NCBI RefSeq assembly: GCF_002920615.1
Contig: NZ_PQSU01000023.1
Span: 108,080-172,079, forward strand
Length of the DNA: 64,000 bases
From: Streptomyces sp. Ru62
GTDB taxonomy: Bacteria > Actinomycetota > Actinomycetes > Streptomycetales > Streptomycetaceae
Reading direction: 5' to 3'
A model generated the notes under the pieces. It saw only the letters and a list, made by a program, of their open reading frames with translations. It had not been told where the DNA came from and did not search any database. Below are positions 1 to 9,113 of this stretch, piece after piece; within the stretch, counting starts at the first letter, position 1; each line of letters starts with the position of its first letter. The translations under genes and the position numbers were made by a program.

Positions 1-1876
1 TCCGGTCACCCGGGAAGAGACCGACGAGCGGGGACAGGTGCCGGTGGGTGGTCTCGCCCAGGTCGTCGGGCGACATCCACTCCTCCAGCCAGCCGGTCTT
101 GGGGCTGACCACGGGCAGGTACAGGCGTTGGCGCAGTCCGTCGACGGTCACACCGTAGGAGGCGTCCCTGCCGAGCACTCCGGTCGCGGTGCGGTAGTTG
201 CCGAAGAGGTTCCACACCAGTTCCTGGGCGTAGGTGATGCCCTTGGCGTCCAGCGGTCCCTGCTCGGGGGACCAGTCGCTGTCGGCGATGAGGACCTCGC
301 GTGCGGAGCCGGAGGCGTCGGTGACGGTCGTGGTGATGAGCCGGGCCTCCCAGAACTCCACGGCGCCCTTGAGGAGGGGGTAGATCTTCTCCAGGTAGGC
401 GCGGTCCTGGGTGTACTCGTAGTGCTCGAACAGGTTCTGGCAGAGCCAGGCGTTGCCCGCCGGGTGCCACCACCAGCCGCCTCCGCCGTAGGGGTTGGTG
501 GAGATGGCCACGGTCCAACCGGCGATCTTCCCGCTGGAGTTGCGGTACCTGTTGGTCGGGCTGTTGAAGAGCCGCCGCGTGACGTCCGTCCATGAGGGCA
601 GTTGTGCGAGGCAGTAGTCCGTGAAGGCGTCGAAGCAGTCCGACAGGCCGGCGCGGTCGGCCAGCCAGTAGTTCATCTGGACGTTGATGTCGGTGTGGTA
701 GTCGCCCATCCAGTCCGGGTCGTTGCCGTCGAGCCACGGTCCCTGCAGCCCCATCGGCAGGACGCCCCGTGACCCGGAGATCATCAGGTAGCGCCCGAAC
801 TGGAGGTACGCCGCCTCCAGTTCCGGGTCCGGCACGTTGTCCCGGTAGCGGGCCTGTACGCGCTGCCAGGTGTCCAGCTTGCGCTGTGCGGTGGACGAGG
901 TGCCGAGGTCGACGGCCAGTTGCTCGAACGCCGGGCGGAAGTCCGCGACGTGGGTGTGCAGCAGGGTGCTCGCGGAGTGGCCGGCCGCGTCCTGGACCTT
1001 GGTGCGCGCCAGACGCTCCGGGTCCAGGGCCGGGTCGCGGAACCCGGTGGCCGCGTCGGGCGCGTAGTTCGTGCCGCCGCTGAACACGACGGTGAGGTCC
1101 TTGCAGCCGCTGAACGTGATCGACGTACCGCTGACGGTCACCGTGCCGGTTCCGCTGGTCGCGGTGACGGCGGCGCCGTACTTCAGGCCGTTGGCGAGGG
1201 AAGCCCCGAACGAGGCGTAGCGGCCCGCGCCGGCCGCGGTGGTGTGCTCGCCGTGGGTGCCGGCCAGCGTGACGGTGCCGGTGTAGGTGCCGCCGCCGAG
1301 CTGGGAGAAGTGGACGACGATGACGTCGTCGGGGCGGCTGGCGAAGATCTGCCGCTGATAGGTGACGCCGGACAGGTCGTAGGACGCGCTGACGATGCCC
1401 TGGGCCAGGTCCAGGGTGCGACGGTAGTTGTCGACGGAGCCCAGGTCGTGACCGGGGATGTCGACGGTGAGCTCGGCCAGCAGGGTCAGGGACCCGAAGT
1501 CGTCCCGCCCGTAGGGGAACTGGCCGTCGCTCTGCAGGGTGTCGTTGACGCCACCGGTCCACAGGGTGGCGTCGGTGATCGTCAGCAGTTCGCTGGAGGG
1601 GTCGTTGCTCACGAGCGCCCCGAGGCGCCCGTTCCCGACCGGCAGGCCCTGCCGGATCATCGAGGTGGGGGAGCCGGGGGCCCGCCACCACAGTTGGTTC
1701 TTCGTGGCGGCGGCGCCGGACAGCATGGGCGAGGAAGTGGGGCGGGAAGGGGCCGCCGACGCGGTGAAGCTCGGCAGACCGCCGAGCGCGGCGGCCGCGC
1801 CGGCGGTGGCGGCGAGGGAGAGGAAGCCTCTGCGGCTGGGACGGTTCTCGCGCGATTCGGTGTGCTGGGTGTCCAC
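1..1876 (-). CDS. GH95-family alpha-L-fucosidase-type glycosidase, secreted (3' end outside window)
   Basis: The reading frame runs off the left edge, so only about the first 625 codons are present. The N-terminus carries a twin-arginine signal (SRRGFLSLAATAG, about residues 14-26), followed by a GH95-type N-terminal beta domain (RAPGSPTSMIRQGLPVGNGR) and the helical catalytic domain. The family hallmark region reads YHTDINVQMNYW near residue 392, and HRHLSPLVGLFPG lies at the truncated end. GH95 enzymes hydrolyse alpha-1,2-L-fucosidic, or in some members alpha-L-galactosidic, bonds. The first polar residue of the usual NIN catalytic motif appears as Asp here, which may affect specificity. 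GTG at 1876 is chosen because GGAG lies 8 nt upstream; GTG at 1885 is an alternative. It points the same way as the GH27 gene upstream of it, fitting secreted degradation of a fucosylated/galactosylated plant glycan. Confidence 0.88.
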   Translation of the reverse strand, partial: MDTQHTESRENRPSRRGFLSLAATAGAAAALGGLPSFTASAAPSRPTSSPMLSGAAATKNQLWWRAPGSPTSMIRQGLPVGNGRLGALVSNDPSSELLTITDATLWTGGVNDTLQSDGQFPYGRDDFGSLTLLAELTVDIPGHDLGSVDNYRRTLDLAQGIVSASYDLSGVTYQRQIFASRPDDVIVVHFSQLGGGTYTGTVTLAGTHGEHTTAAGAGRYASFGASLANGLKYGAAVTATSGTGTVTVSGTSITFSGCKDLTVVFSGGTNYAPDAATGFRDPALDPERLARTKVQDAAGHSASTLLHTHVADFRPAFEQLAVDLGTSSTAQRKLDTWQRVQARYRDNVPDPELEAAYLQFGRYLMISGSRGVLPMGLQGPWLDGNDPDWMGDYHTDINVQMNYWLADRAGLSDCFDAFTDYCLAQLPSWTDVTRRLFNSPTNRYRNSSGKIAGWTVAISTNPYGGGGWWWHPAGNAWLCQNLFEHYEYTQDRAYLEKIYPLLKGAVEFWEARLITTTVTDASGSAREVLIADSDWSPEQGPLDAKGITYAQELVWNLFGNYRTATGVLGRDASYGVTVDGLRQRLYLPVVSPKTGWLEEWMSPDDLGETTHRHLSPLVGLFPGDR

Positions 1877-1988
1877 GTGGTGCACTCCATGTCCGGGGAA
1901 CGGCGCATGCGGGAACGACGGATGCGGGGCCGTCGGGTGTGTGGTGCGAGGCGGGTGGGCCCGGAGCCGTACCGGGCCCACGCGCGGG

Positions 1989-3863
1989 TCAGGCGGACTT
2001 GGGGACGTCGATCCTGTCGATGTCGGGGGAGTAGTCCCAGCCGCTGTCGAACGTGATGCTGTTGGAGCCCGCCTTCAGGGCCAACTGGACGCTGACGGTG
2101 CGGGCCGTGCTCCAGTCACCCGTGGAGGGGAACTTGAGCCGGGTGCCGTTGCCGCTGTTGGAGTAGACGGTCACCGACCGGGGATCGCCGCTGACGTAGG
2201 CGACGTCGATCGTGTAGATGCCGTCCTTCTTCACCTTGACGTCGTTGAACTGCAGCCGGCTGTCGAGGTAGAGGTTGCCGATCTTCTTGCCGCCGGAGCA
2301 GGCGTCGCACGAGGCGACGGAGGCGTTCCCGGTCAGGGTGTTGTTCCCGGACTCGGCTTCGTAGCGGGTGGTCGCGAGCGCAGGGCCGCCCGGCTTGACG
2401 GTGAACAGCCGTGAGCCGTGCGCGGGCAGCGTCGCGGTGATCCTGTTCTTGTACGTCCCGAGGTTCTGGTGCCTCCACAGGTCGCGCACGGAGGCCGCGC
2501 CGGTGAAGCCGAACGATGCCCAGTCGGCGGTGACGGAGGCCGAAGAGTCAGCGAGGTTGAACAGGGCGACGGTGTAACTGCCGTCAGGGTTCCTGCTCCC
2601 CCAGACCTGCTGGTCGCCCATCGGGGTGACGGGGCGTGCGACCGGCGAGTCGTTCTGGTCGACGGCGATGACCTCCTGGTTGGTCAGCAGGGAGAGGCCG
2701 TAGTCGTCCAGTCTGGTGAGGTCGTCACCGGTGAACAGGGGCGACTTGTTGATGGCCCACAGGGTCATATAGCTCTGCCGCTCGGCAGGGGTGAGGCCGT
2801 CCATCTCCCCGTTGCCGACGTCGATCGCATCGAGGTCGTTCCAGCCCCCGGGGCCTGCCTTGCCGCTCCACGCGGGGGCGTCGTCCCAACGGTCGTTGAC
2901 CGAGTTCTCCCAGGTGACCAGCGTCTTGCAGTAGCACTCCACATCGGTGTCGATGCGCCAGCCGTTGGAGTACTTCTTCCAGTCGGCGGCGTGGCCGATG
3001 TCGAGCGACCAGGACAGTTCCAGGTGCATCGGGCGTCCGGTGTCGCCGATGGCCTTGTGCCAGGCGGCGACGTCCGGGACGTTGTTGTAGTTGTCTCCGG
3101 ACCTGAACGAGCCGGGACCCACGCCGTCGAGCTTCAGGAAGTCGTAGCCCCAGTCCGCGAGCATCTGTGCCTGCGAGTCGATGTACTTCTGCGCGCAGGG
3201 GTTGTCGAAGTTCAGCTTGTAGGCGCTGTCCCAGCCGTTGGTGGTGCGCAGGTCGGGGTAGACCACGTCCGCGGTGGTGCAGCCGGGGGCGTTCCGGATC
3301 GGCACCTTCCCTTCGCCGTACGCCCCCTTCTCCAGTCCGACGGGCAGGTAGATACCGGCCTTGAGGCCCTTGGCGTGGATGTGGTCGGCCACGGACTTCA
3401 TGCCGTTCGGGAACCGGACCGGGTCGGGCGTCTGCCGGCCGTACTGGTCGAACTCGGACGTCCAGTTCTGGTCCATCCACCAGCCGGCGTCGATGTTGAC
3501 GTACTCGTAGCCGTACTTCTTCAGGGTGGTGGCCAAGGCGTCCGCCTGCTTCAGGACGTTGGCCTCGGTGAGGTAGCTGTAGCTGCCGTTCGGGTTCAGC
3601 CCCGGGTACTGGGAGGACTGCATGCTCCAGCTGGACCAGCCCATGTAGGGCTTGGCCGCGAGGCCGGGGGTGGCGTCGGCCGTCGTCGAAGCGGAACCGA
3701 CGGCCGCGACGGGGGAGTCGGGGGTGGCGGCCACGGCCCGGTCGACGGCCGGGACCGCTGTGGCGAGCCCGGCCGTGACGGCCAGGACCAGCGTCGCTCT
3801 GAGGGTACGGCGCGGGAGGCCGGGGTGGGTTCCGCGCAGGGCTGTGTACGGGGATGACCGCAT
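1989..3863 (-). CDS. GH27 alpha-galactosidase with C-terminal CBM, secreted
   Basis: The 624-residue protein begins with a Sec-type signal (RRTLRATLVLAVTAGLATA). The GH27 barrel starts at KPYMGWSSW (residues 71-79). The nucleophile-type motif FLKLDGVG is near residue 244 and the acid/base region WRIDTDVECYC near residue 304. The last ~120 residues (from TRYEAES) form a beta-sandwich carbohydrate-binding module of the CBM6/35 kind. GH27 enzymes release alpha-D-galactose, or beta-L-arabinopyranose in some members, with retention. The start ATG at 3863 has AGGAGG 7 nt upstream; the frame is open further upstream but without a comparable ribosome site. It lies about 110 nt upstream of the GH95 gene on the same strand and next to a ROK sugar regulator. 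Confidence 0.93.
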   Translation of the reverse strand: MRSSPYTALRGTHPGLPRRTLRATLVLAVTAGLATAVPAVDRAVAATPDSPVAAVGSASTTADATPGLAAKPYMGWSSWSMQSSQYPGLNPNGSYSYLTEANVLKQADALATTLKKYGYEYVNIDAGWWMDQNWTSEFDQYGRQTPDPVRFPNGMKSVADHIHAKGLKAGIYLPVGLEKGAYGEGKVPIRNAPGCTTADVVYPDLRTTNGWDSAYKLNFDNPCAQKYIDSQAQMLADWGYDFLKLDGVGPGSFRSGDNYNNVPDVAAWHKAIGDTGRPMHLELSWSLDIGHAADWKKYSNGWRIDTDVECYCKTLVTWENSVNDRWDDAPAWSGKAGPGGWNDLDAIDVGNGEMDGLTPAERQSYMTLWAINKSPLFTGDDLTRLDDYGLSLLTNQEVIAVDQNDSPVARPVTPMGDQQVWGSRNPDGSYTVALFNLADSSASVTADWASFGFTGAASVRDLWRHQNLGTYKNRITATLPAHGSRLFTVKPGGPALATTRYEAESGNNTLTGNASVASCDACSGGKKIGNLYLDSRLQFNDVKVKKDGIYTIDVAYVSGDPRSVTVYSNSGNGTRLKFPSTGDWSTARTVSVQLALKAGSNSITFDSGWDYSPDIDRIDVPKSA

Positions 3864-4224
3864 GGGTCGCCTCCTGGGGGTGGGGTGAGCGGAATCGTGC
3901 GGTGGTACCCGGTGGGGGTCGGGTGTGGTATCGGGCAGGACGGACGCCGGGGGAGGCGGCCGAGCGGCCGGCCGCCGGGGCGTCGGATCGGTGGCCCGGT
4001 CCGTGCCCGAGCCGATGGGGAGCCCGCTGGTGCGCTGTCGCCGTGGCGTGCGGCGCACCGGGAGCAGGGGGGTCGTGGTCGTGGACGCACCTGCCGCGAC
4101 GAACGTGGGGAGGGGGAACCGCCTTCGCGCCGGCACGGTGCCGCCGACGGCGAGAGCGGGCAGGGCCGGGCTGATGACGGCCCTGGCGTCCGGGGGCCGT
4201 CCGGCGGCCGGAGGCGCCCGCGGT
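3864..4224. other. Non-coding gap between GH27 gene and ROK regulator gene
   Basis: No convincing gene is seen in either strand. The stretch must hold the GH27 promoter, but no clear -35/-10 pair stands out. An imperfect hairpin with arms GGTGCGC (4029-4035) and GCGCACC (4053-4059) could act as a terminator for the ROK transcript, which enters from the right. This is weak. Confidence 0.4.
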
Positions 4225-5436
4225 CTACGGGCTGCGGCTCTGCAGCGTCATGGGCTGCTCCTCGTACGTGTCCGATCCCATGAAGGACTGGATCGCGGTG
4301 GCCGCGGCCCCGCGCGCCCACTCCTCGAAGGGGAGCGGACGTGTCACCACGTCACATCGCGCGGCGGTACCGAAGGCGGACGCGGCGAACGCGTCCCGGA
4401 TGCCCTCGGCGAAGAGGTCGTAGGCGGCCAGGCCCTCCCCGGAGATGATCACCCGTTCGGGACCGAGGAGGTTCACCAGGGAGCCGATCGCCTTGCCGAT
4501 GGCCTCGCCGGCCCGTGCGTAGACCGCCCGGGCACCGGGGTCCTCGCGGCGGGCCAGATCCAGCGCCTCAGCGGTGTCGGCCACCCGCTCGCCGGTGGCC
4601 GCGCGCACCGCGCGGACTATCGCGGGGTCCGCCGCGATCGCCTCCACGCACCCCCGGTTTCCGCAGTGGCACGGCGGGCCGAGCGGGTCGAGGGACAGAT
4701 GCCCGATCTCACCGGCCACGCCGTGCGCGCCCGACACCACCCGTCCGTGCACCACCAGGCCACAGCCGATGCCGGCGCCCACGGTGACCAGGGCGAAGTG
4801 CGAGAGTCCGACTCCGGCCCCGAACCAGTGCTCGGCGACCGTGAGCGCCCGCACGTCGTTGTCGACCGTGACCGGCAATCCGGTCGCGGCCGCGGCGAGT
4901 TCGGCGAGCGGCACGTCCCGCCACTCCAGGAAGGGCGAGTAACGGACGACCCCCTCGGCCCGGTCCACGTCCCCCGAGATGGCGATGCCCAACCCCCGCA
5001 CCCGTACGCCGAATCCGGCCGCTTCGGTGAGCAACTCCTGTACCAGCGCGATGATGGCGGGGAGCACCACCTCCGGCTCGCGGCCCGTGAGGTGTACGTG
5101 CCGGGACATCCGGATACGGCAACACAGATCGGCCAGTACGGCGATGATCTCGTCGCCCGTCACCTTGAGCCCGATGAACAGCGCCCTCCCGCCGTCCACC
5201 CACACCAGGTTGGCCGGGCGTCCCACGGCGGGCGGCGCCTCTTCGTCCACCCCCTCGACCAGATAGCCGAGTTCCATCAGCGGACGAACCGCCTTGGTGA
5301 CGGCGGCGGCGGACAGGCTGGTCCGCCGCGCGACCTCGGCCCGGGTGAGCGGACCGTGGGAGAGCAGCGTGGTGAAGACCAGGGAAGCGGCCGGAGTCAT
5401 GGTGGGGACCGACTCACGGGGGGAGGTCGGGCGCAT
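4225..5436 (-). CDS. ROK-family transcriptional regulator
   Basis: This 403-residue protein has an N-terminal winged helix-turn-helix (LTRAEVARRTSLSAAAVTKA) followed by a full ROK/actin-like ATPase-fold domain. The sugar- and zinc-binding signatures are GEIGHLSLDP and CHCGNRGCVEAI. ROK regulators with this layout sense sugars or sugar phosphates and repress glycosidase and transporter genes. It is flanked by two secreted glycosidases and, divergently, by a sugar ABC transporter operon, so control of these is the natural inference. The ATG at 5436 lies only 7 nt from a good -10 element, so the mRNA is probably leaderless. Confidence 0.93.
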   Translation of the reverse strand: MRPTSPRESVPTMTPAASLVFTTLLSHGPLTRAEVARRTSLSAAAVTKAVRPLMELGYLVEGVDEEAPPAVGRPANLVWVDGGRALFIGLKVTGDEIIAVLADLCCRIRMSRHVHLTGREPEVVLPAIIALVQELLTEAAGFGVRVRGLGIAISGDVDRAEGVVRYSPFLEWRDVPLAELAAAATGLPVTVDNDVRALTVAEHWFGAGVGLSHFALVTVGAGIGCGLVVHGRVVSGAHGVAGEIGHLSLDPLGPPCHCGNRGCVEAIAADPAIVRAVRAATGERVADTAEALDLARREDPGARAVYARAGEAIGKAIGSLVNLLGPERVIISGEGLAAYDLFAEGIRDAFAASAFGTAARCDVVTRPLPFEEWARGAAATAIQSFMGSDTYEEQPMTLQSRSP

Positions 5437-5443
5437 GGCCGGA

Positions 5444-5473
5444 AACCTAGGCGTCCCTCTTTTCCGCTGTCAA
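5444..5473 (-). promoter_or_regulatory. Leaderless promoter of the ROK regulator gene
   Basis: Read on the minus strand: TTGACA (5473-5468), an 18-nt spacer, TAGGTT (5449-5444), then 7 nt to the ATG at 5436. This is a near-consensus housekeeping promoter whose start site would fall at the start codon, with no ribosome-binding site present. Confidence 0.75.
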
Positions 5474-5485
5474 TGAAAAAACCAT

Positions 5486-5499
5486 ACTTCTTCAGAAGT
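5486..5499. promoter_or_regulatory. Inverted repeat, candidate operator of the ROK regulator
   Basis: ACTTCT-TC-AGAAGT is a perfect inverted repeat 13 nt upstream of the ROK -35 element and in the divergent intergenic region shared with the ABC transporter operon. It is well placed for autoregulation and control of the divergent operon. No binding evidence is available from sequence alone. Confidence 0.5.
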
Positions 5500-5824
5500 G
5501 CTTACTGGAGGGGTGCTCAACCTAGGAAATGGCGAGCTCTGCACGGATGTTGACGGTGGATCCAAGGGATCGGTCCTGGCGACCCGGGAAGCATCTCGGC
5601 CGTTCCCGGCAGGTCCTGGGGCCCACCGCTGACTTCCCGGTTCCTATAGGGTTTTGATCCGGTTCGAACCGACGATGACTGATCGGTGGACCCGTCACAG
5701 CCGGATTCCTCCGCCTCCCTGACCAGGTCGAAGCCGATTGTGTGGTTCGAGGGGTTGACGGGCGACGCTCGGTGGCCAAGCATCGCCGTACCAATTTCCT
5801 ATGTGATTCTGGGGTGTGGTGGAG
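5500..5824. other. Intergenic region upstream of sugar ABC operon
   Basis: No gene is seen. It contains a perfect 12-bp palindrome, CGGTTCGAACCG (5660-5671), that may be a second operator, and a TTGACG hexamer (5755-5760) with no good -10 partner. The operon promoter should lie here. Confidence 0.4.
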
Positions 5825-6916
5825 ATGCGTCCCCCGACCCGTTCCGTCCTCTCAGGTGTCGCCGTCGCCGTGCTCCTGGCAGCCCCGGCGGCCTGCACCA
5901 TCAAGAACTCCGGTGCCGGGACCGGCACCCGGGCCCCCGCGCCCGGCAAGTCCGGCACCGGCACCACCGAGTTGGCCGACGGGTCGGGCGTCAAGGTGGC
6001 CCTCGTGCCCGGCGGCGCCCACCCGTACTTCCAGCCCTGGAAAGCGGCGGGCGCCGCCGCGAGGAAGGAGTACGGCCTCGGCGACGTGACCTTCGACGAG
6101 ACCTCCGAGTGGGACCAGCAGAAGCAGGACAACCTGCTCTCCACGCTCGCGGCCCGCGGCTACAACGCGTTCGGGGTCTTCGGGGTGTCGCCCACCGACA
6201 TCAACACCACCTTCCAGGACCTCAGGTCACAGGGTTTCGCCGTGGCCTCGCTCGCGTCCTGCCCTGCCGGCCCCACCGACAAGGCCGACTTCTGCCTGTC
6301 CACGGATGTGGAGGTCGCCGCCTACAAGGCCGCCAGGGCCGCGATCGACGCCATGGGCGGCAAGGGCACGCTCGTCCACCTCACCGGCAACAACGTGGAC
6401 GCCAACACGCAGCTGCGCATCAAGGGCGTGGCCAAGGCGGTGCAGGAGTCCGGCGGCCAGGTCAGGCTGTTGCAGACCGTCACCGACGTCGACAAGGACC
6501 TGCAGACCGCGCAGAAGGCGGTCTCCGACCTGCTCGCGGCCAAGGGCGACCGGATCCAGGGCATCGTCACCACCGCCTACAACCCGGCCGTCGCCGCCGC
6601 CGACGCGGTGAAGAGTTCCGGGTCCGCCGCCAAGGTCGTCGCCATCGACGACGACGCCAAGATCCTCGGCGCGATCAAGGACGGCTCGGTCGCCGCGACC
6701 GTCGTGCAGAACCCCGTGGGACAGGCCGAGGTGGGGACCTGGGTGCTGGCGCTGCTGCGGACGAAGCAGTGCGCCATGCGCCACCCGGGCCAGACCGTCG
6801 ACTCCGGTTCGTTCGTGGTCACCAGGGCGAACGCGGGCACCTACGACGCGGCCAGGAAGGCGAAGACCGAGCAGCTCAAGAAGGAGTTCGCGGACACGCT
6901 CCTCGTCTGCGAGTGA
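5825..6916 (+). CDS. Sugar ABC transporter substrate-binding lipoprotein (RbsB/periplasmic-binding-protein type)
   Basis: The 363-residue protein has a lipoprotein signal ending in LLAAPAAC, so the mature protein is lipid-anchored at Cys. The rest is a type I periplasmic-binding fold as in ribose/galactose binders (VKVALVPGGAHPYFQPWK, then VVAIDDDAKILGAIKDGS). It would capture a monosaccharide or sugar acid and hand it to the two permeases and the RbsA-type ATPase downstream. The start is uncertain: GTG at 5816 or 5819, or ATG at 5825. ATG is preferred because GGGG lies about 10 nt upstream. The stop is followed after 35 nt by the dehydratase gene. Confidence 0.9.
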   Translation: MRPPTRSVLSGVAVAVLLAAPAACTIKNSGAGTGTRAPAPGKSGTGTTELADGSGVKVALVPGGAHPYFQPWKAAGAAARKEYGLGDVTFDETSEWDQQKQDNLLSTLAARGYNAFGVFGVSPTDINTTFQDLRSQGFAVASLASCPAGPTDKADFCLSTDVEVAAYKAARAAIDAMGGKGTLVHLTGNNVDANTQLRIKGVAKAVQESGGQVRLLQTVTDVDKDLQTAQKAVSDLLAAKGDRIQGIVTTAYNPAVAAADAVKSSGSAAKVVAIDDDAKILGAIKDGSVAATVVQNPVGQAEVGTWVLALLRTKQCAMRHPGQTVDSGSFVVTRANAGTYDAARKAKTEQLKKEFADTLLVCE

Positions 6917-6951
6917 CCACCGACGGCCCTACGGAAAGCGGACCCCGCCCG

Positions 6952-8040
6952 ATGACCACCATCACGACCGCGACCGCGCTGCTCGCCGACATCGCGGTGG
7001 AGAAGGACCGCACGGACGCCGTGCAGGCCTTCGTCAAGCAGGAGACGATCCTCGTCGAGATCACCACCGGGGACGGCCTCCGGGGAACCGGCTACGCCTA
7101 CACGATCGGCACCGGCGGCTCATCCGTCCTGGCCCTGCTCCGGGACCACCTGCTGCCCCTCCTCGCCGGAGCGGACGCCCGTAACGTCGAGGCGCTGTGG
7201 CAGCGGCTGTTCGCCACGACCCGGGCCACCACCACCGGAGCCATCACCTCCCTGGCCCTCGCCGCCGTGGACACCGCCCTGTGGGACCTGCGGTGCAAGC
7301 GCGCCGGTGAACCGCTGTGGCGGCTGGCCGGCGGCCACCGCCAGGAGGTCCCGCTCTACGACACCGAGGGCGGCTGGCTCCACCTGAGCACCGACGACCT
7401 GGTCCGTTCGGCACGCGAGGCCCAGCGGGCCGGATGGGCGGGCGTCAAGATCAAGGTCGGGAAACCGCACGTGGCCGAGGACGCCGAGCGGCTGCGCGCC
7501 GTCCGCGAGGCGGTCGGCCCGTCCCTGCACATCATGACCGACGCCAACCAGTCGCAGAGCGTCTCGTCGGCCCTCCACCTCGCGGCCGCCCTTGAGCCCT
7601 ACGGGCCGTACTGGTTCGAGGAGCCCCTTCCGGCCGACGACGTCAGCGGACACGCCCGCCTGGCGGCCGCGACGACGATCCCCGTCGCCGTCGGTGAATC
7701 CCTGTACTCCGCCATGCAGTTCCGCACGTATCTGGAGGCGGGCGCCGCCTCTGTCGTGCAGGTCGACGCCGCGCGCGTCGGCGGCATCACGCCGTGGCTG
7801 AAGGTCGCGCACACGGCGGAGAGCCACAACGTCATGGTCTGCCCGCACTTCCTGATGGAACTGCACGTCAGCCTGGCCGCCGCGGTGCCCAACGGGATGT
7901 TCGTCGAGTACATCCCGCAGTTGACGGCGGTGACCCGCACCGGCCTGACGGTCCGTGACGGACGGGCGGTCGCACCGGACGTGCCGGGTATCGGGATCGA
8001 CTGGGACAGGGACGCCATCGACAACAGGAGGGTGGCATGA
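6952..8040 (+). CDS. Mandelate racemase/muconate lactonizing enzyme family acid-sugar dehydratase
   Basis: This 362-residue enolase-superfamily enzyme has an N-terminal capping domain and a barrel carrying the MR-subgroup catalytic set: KIK in GVKIKVGK, Asp in MTDANQ, Glu in WFEEPL and VGESL, Asp in QVDAARVGG and His in CPHF. MR-subgroup members abstract the proton alpha to a carboxylate, and most characterised ones dehydrate sugar acids such as galactonate, galactarate/talarate or fuconate. The exact substrate cannot be read from sequence. Its place inside a sugar ABC operon suggests that the imported solute is a sugar acid. Its stop overlaps the next start (ATGA). Confidence 0.9.
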   Translation: MTTITTATALLADIAVEKDRTDAVQAFVKQETILVEITTGDGLRGTGYAYTIGTGGSSVLALLRDHLLPLLAGADARNVEALWQRLFATTRATTTGAITSLALAAVDTALWDLRCKRAGEPLWRLAGGHRQEVPLYDTEGGWLHLSTDDLVRSAREAQRAGWAGVKIKVGKPHVAEDAERLRAVREAVGPSLHIMTDANQSQSVSSALHLAAALEPYGPYWFEEPLPADDVSGHARLAAATTIPVAVGESLYSAMQFRTYLEAGAASVVQVDAARVGGITPWLKVAHTAESHNVMVCPHFLMELHVSLAAAVPNGMFVEYIPQLTAVTRTGLTVRDGRAVAPDVPGIGIDWDRDAIDNRRVA

Positions 8041-9113
8041 GGACACCCGTCACGGCACCGGAGCCCGAGGCCGGCGAGGAGGCCGGCGCACGACGCCCCC
8101 CGCGGCGGCTGCCGTCCTGGGTGGACCAGCGGCTCGGTCTCCTGGTGCTCACCGTCGCCCTCGCCGCGCTGTTCGGCGCCCTGCGGCCGGCGTTCCTGGA
8201 CCAGCGGCTCGTGCTGTTCCCCCTGCTGCGGGAGATCTCGACGCTGACCGTGGTGGCGCTCGCCCAGCTGGCCGTCCTCTCCGTGGGACACATGAACCTC
8301 GCCGTCGGCCGGATGGCGGCCTTCGGTGCCCTCTTCGCCGGCCTCGGCTACGACCGGCTCCACCTTCCGCTCCAACTCGGCCTCGTCGTCTGCCTGTGCG
8401 CCGGAGCCGCCATCGGCGCCCTGACGGGCTGGATCATCGCCCGGACCGGTGTGAGTTCCTTCGTGGTCACCCTGGCCATGGACTTCGCGCTGATGGGACT
8501 GGTCTCCCTGCTCTACTCGGCGCTGACCGGGAACGCGGCCTTCACCACGCGGCCGAGCGGGCTCCTGGACCTGCGCTCCACCTCACTCGCCGACATCTGC
8601 GTCGGTGGCGTCTGCGGAACCCCGGCCGTGCCGCAGATGGCGCAGTTCACGGTCCTGGCGCTGGCCGGCCTCGGTTTCCTGTACGCCGGCACCCGGATGG
8701 GCCGCGAGCTGCTGCTGACAGGGGCGAACCCGAAGGCGGCGGAGTTGTCGGGCATCCCCACGGGCCGCCGCGTGATCCTCGCGCACAGCCTGTCCGGACT
8801 GCTCGCCGCGCTCGCCGGGTTCATGGCCGCTGTCAGCACCGGCACGTTCCGCGCCTCGATCGGCGACGACTTCATGCTTCCCTCGTTCCTCGGCGCCGTC
8901 CTCGGCGGCACCCTTCTCACCGGCGGGGTCGTCTCCGTGCTCGGAGCGCTGCTGGGCACCTCCCTCGTCGCGGTCATCCGCAAGGGTCTGGACCTGCTCG
9001 GCGTCGGCCTGGAGAGCCTGAACATCTACCTCGGCTGTGTCCTCCTGCTGGCCCTGTCGGCCGACCGGGTGCGTGCCGTCGTCTCCTACCGCAAGGTGGT
9101 GCGCTCCACGTGA
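8037..9113 (+). CDS. Sugar ABC transporter permease (RbsC type)
   Basis: This 358-residue polytopic membrane protein has about 8-10 hydrophobic segments. The BPD_transp_2 signature region includes GHMNLAVGRMAAFGAL and the cytoplasmic-loop coupling motif GANPKAAELSGI. A basic/acidic, proline-rich N-tail precedes the first helix. Its ATG overlaps the dehydratase stop codon and its own TGA overlaps the GTG of the next permease, so it is translationally coupled on both sides. Together the two permeases would form a heteromeric channel. Confidence 0.92.
   Translation: MRTPVTAPEPEAGEEAGARRPPRRLPSWVDQRLGLLVLTVALAALFGALRPAFLDQRLVLFPLLREISTLTVVALAQLAVLSVGHMNLAVGRMAAFGALFAGLGYDRLHLPLQLGLVVCLCAGAAIGALTGWIIARTGVSSFVVTLAMDFALMGLVSLLYSALTGNAAFTTRPSGLLDLRSTSLADICVGGVCGTPAVPQMAQFTVLALAGLGFLYAGTRMGRELLLTGANPKAAELSGIPTGRRVILAHSLSGLLAALAGFMAAVSTGTFRASIGDDFMLPSFLGAVLGGTLLTGGVVSVLGALLGTSLVAVIRKGLDLLGVGLESLNIYLGCVLLLALSADRVRAVVSYRKVVRST

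Noticed and set aside
6..1691. Long minus-strand Arg/Pro/His-rich open frame
   Set aside because: It is an out-of-frame shadow of the GH95 gene. The other frame encodes recognisable GH95 motifs and a Tat signal.
5640..5700. GGTTCGAACC resembles the T-arm of a tRNA, hinting at a tRNA gene or attachment site
   Set aside because: No acceptor, D or anticodon arms can be folded around it on either strand, so it is treated as a plain palindrome.
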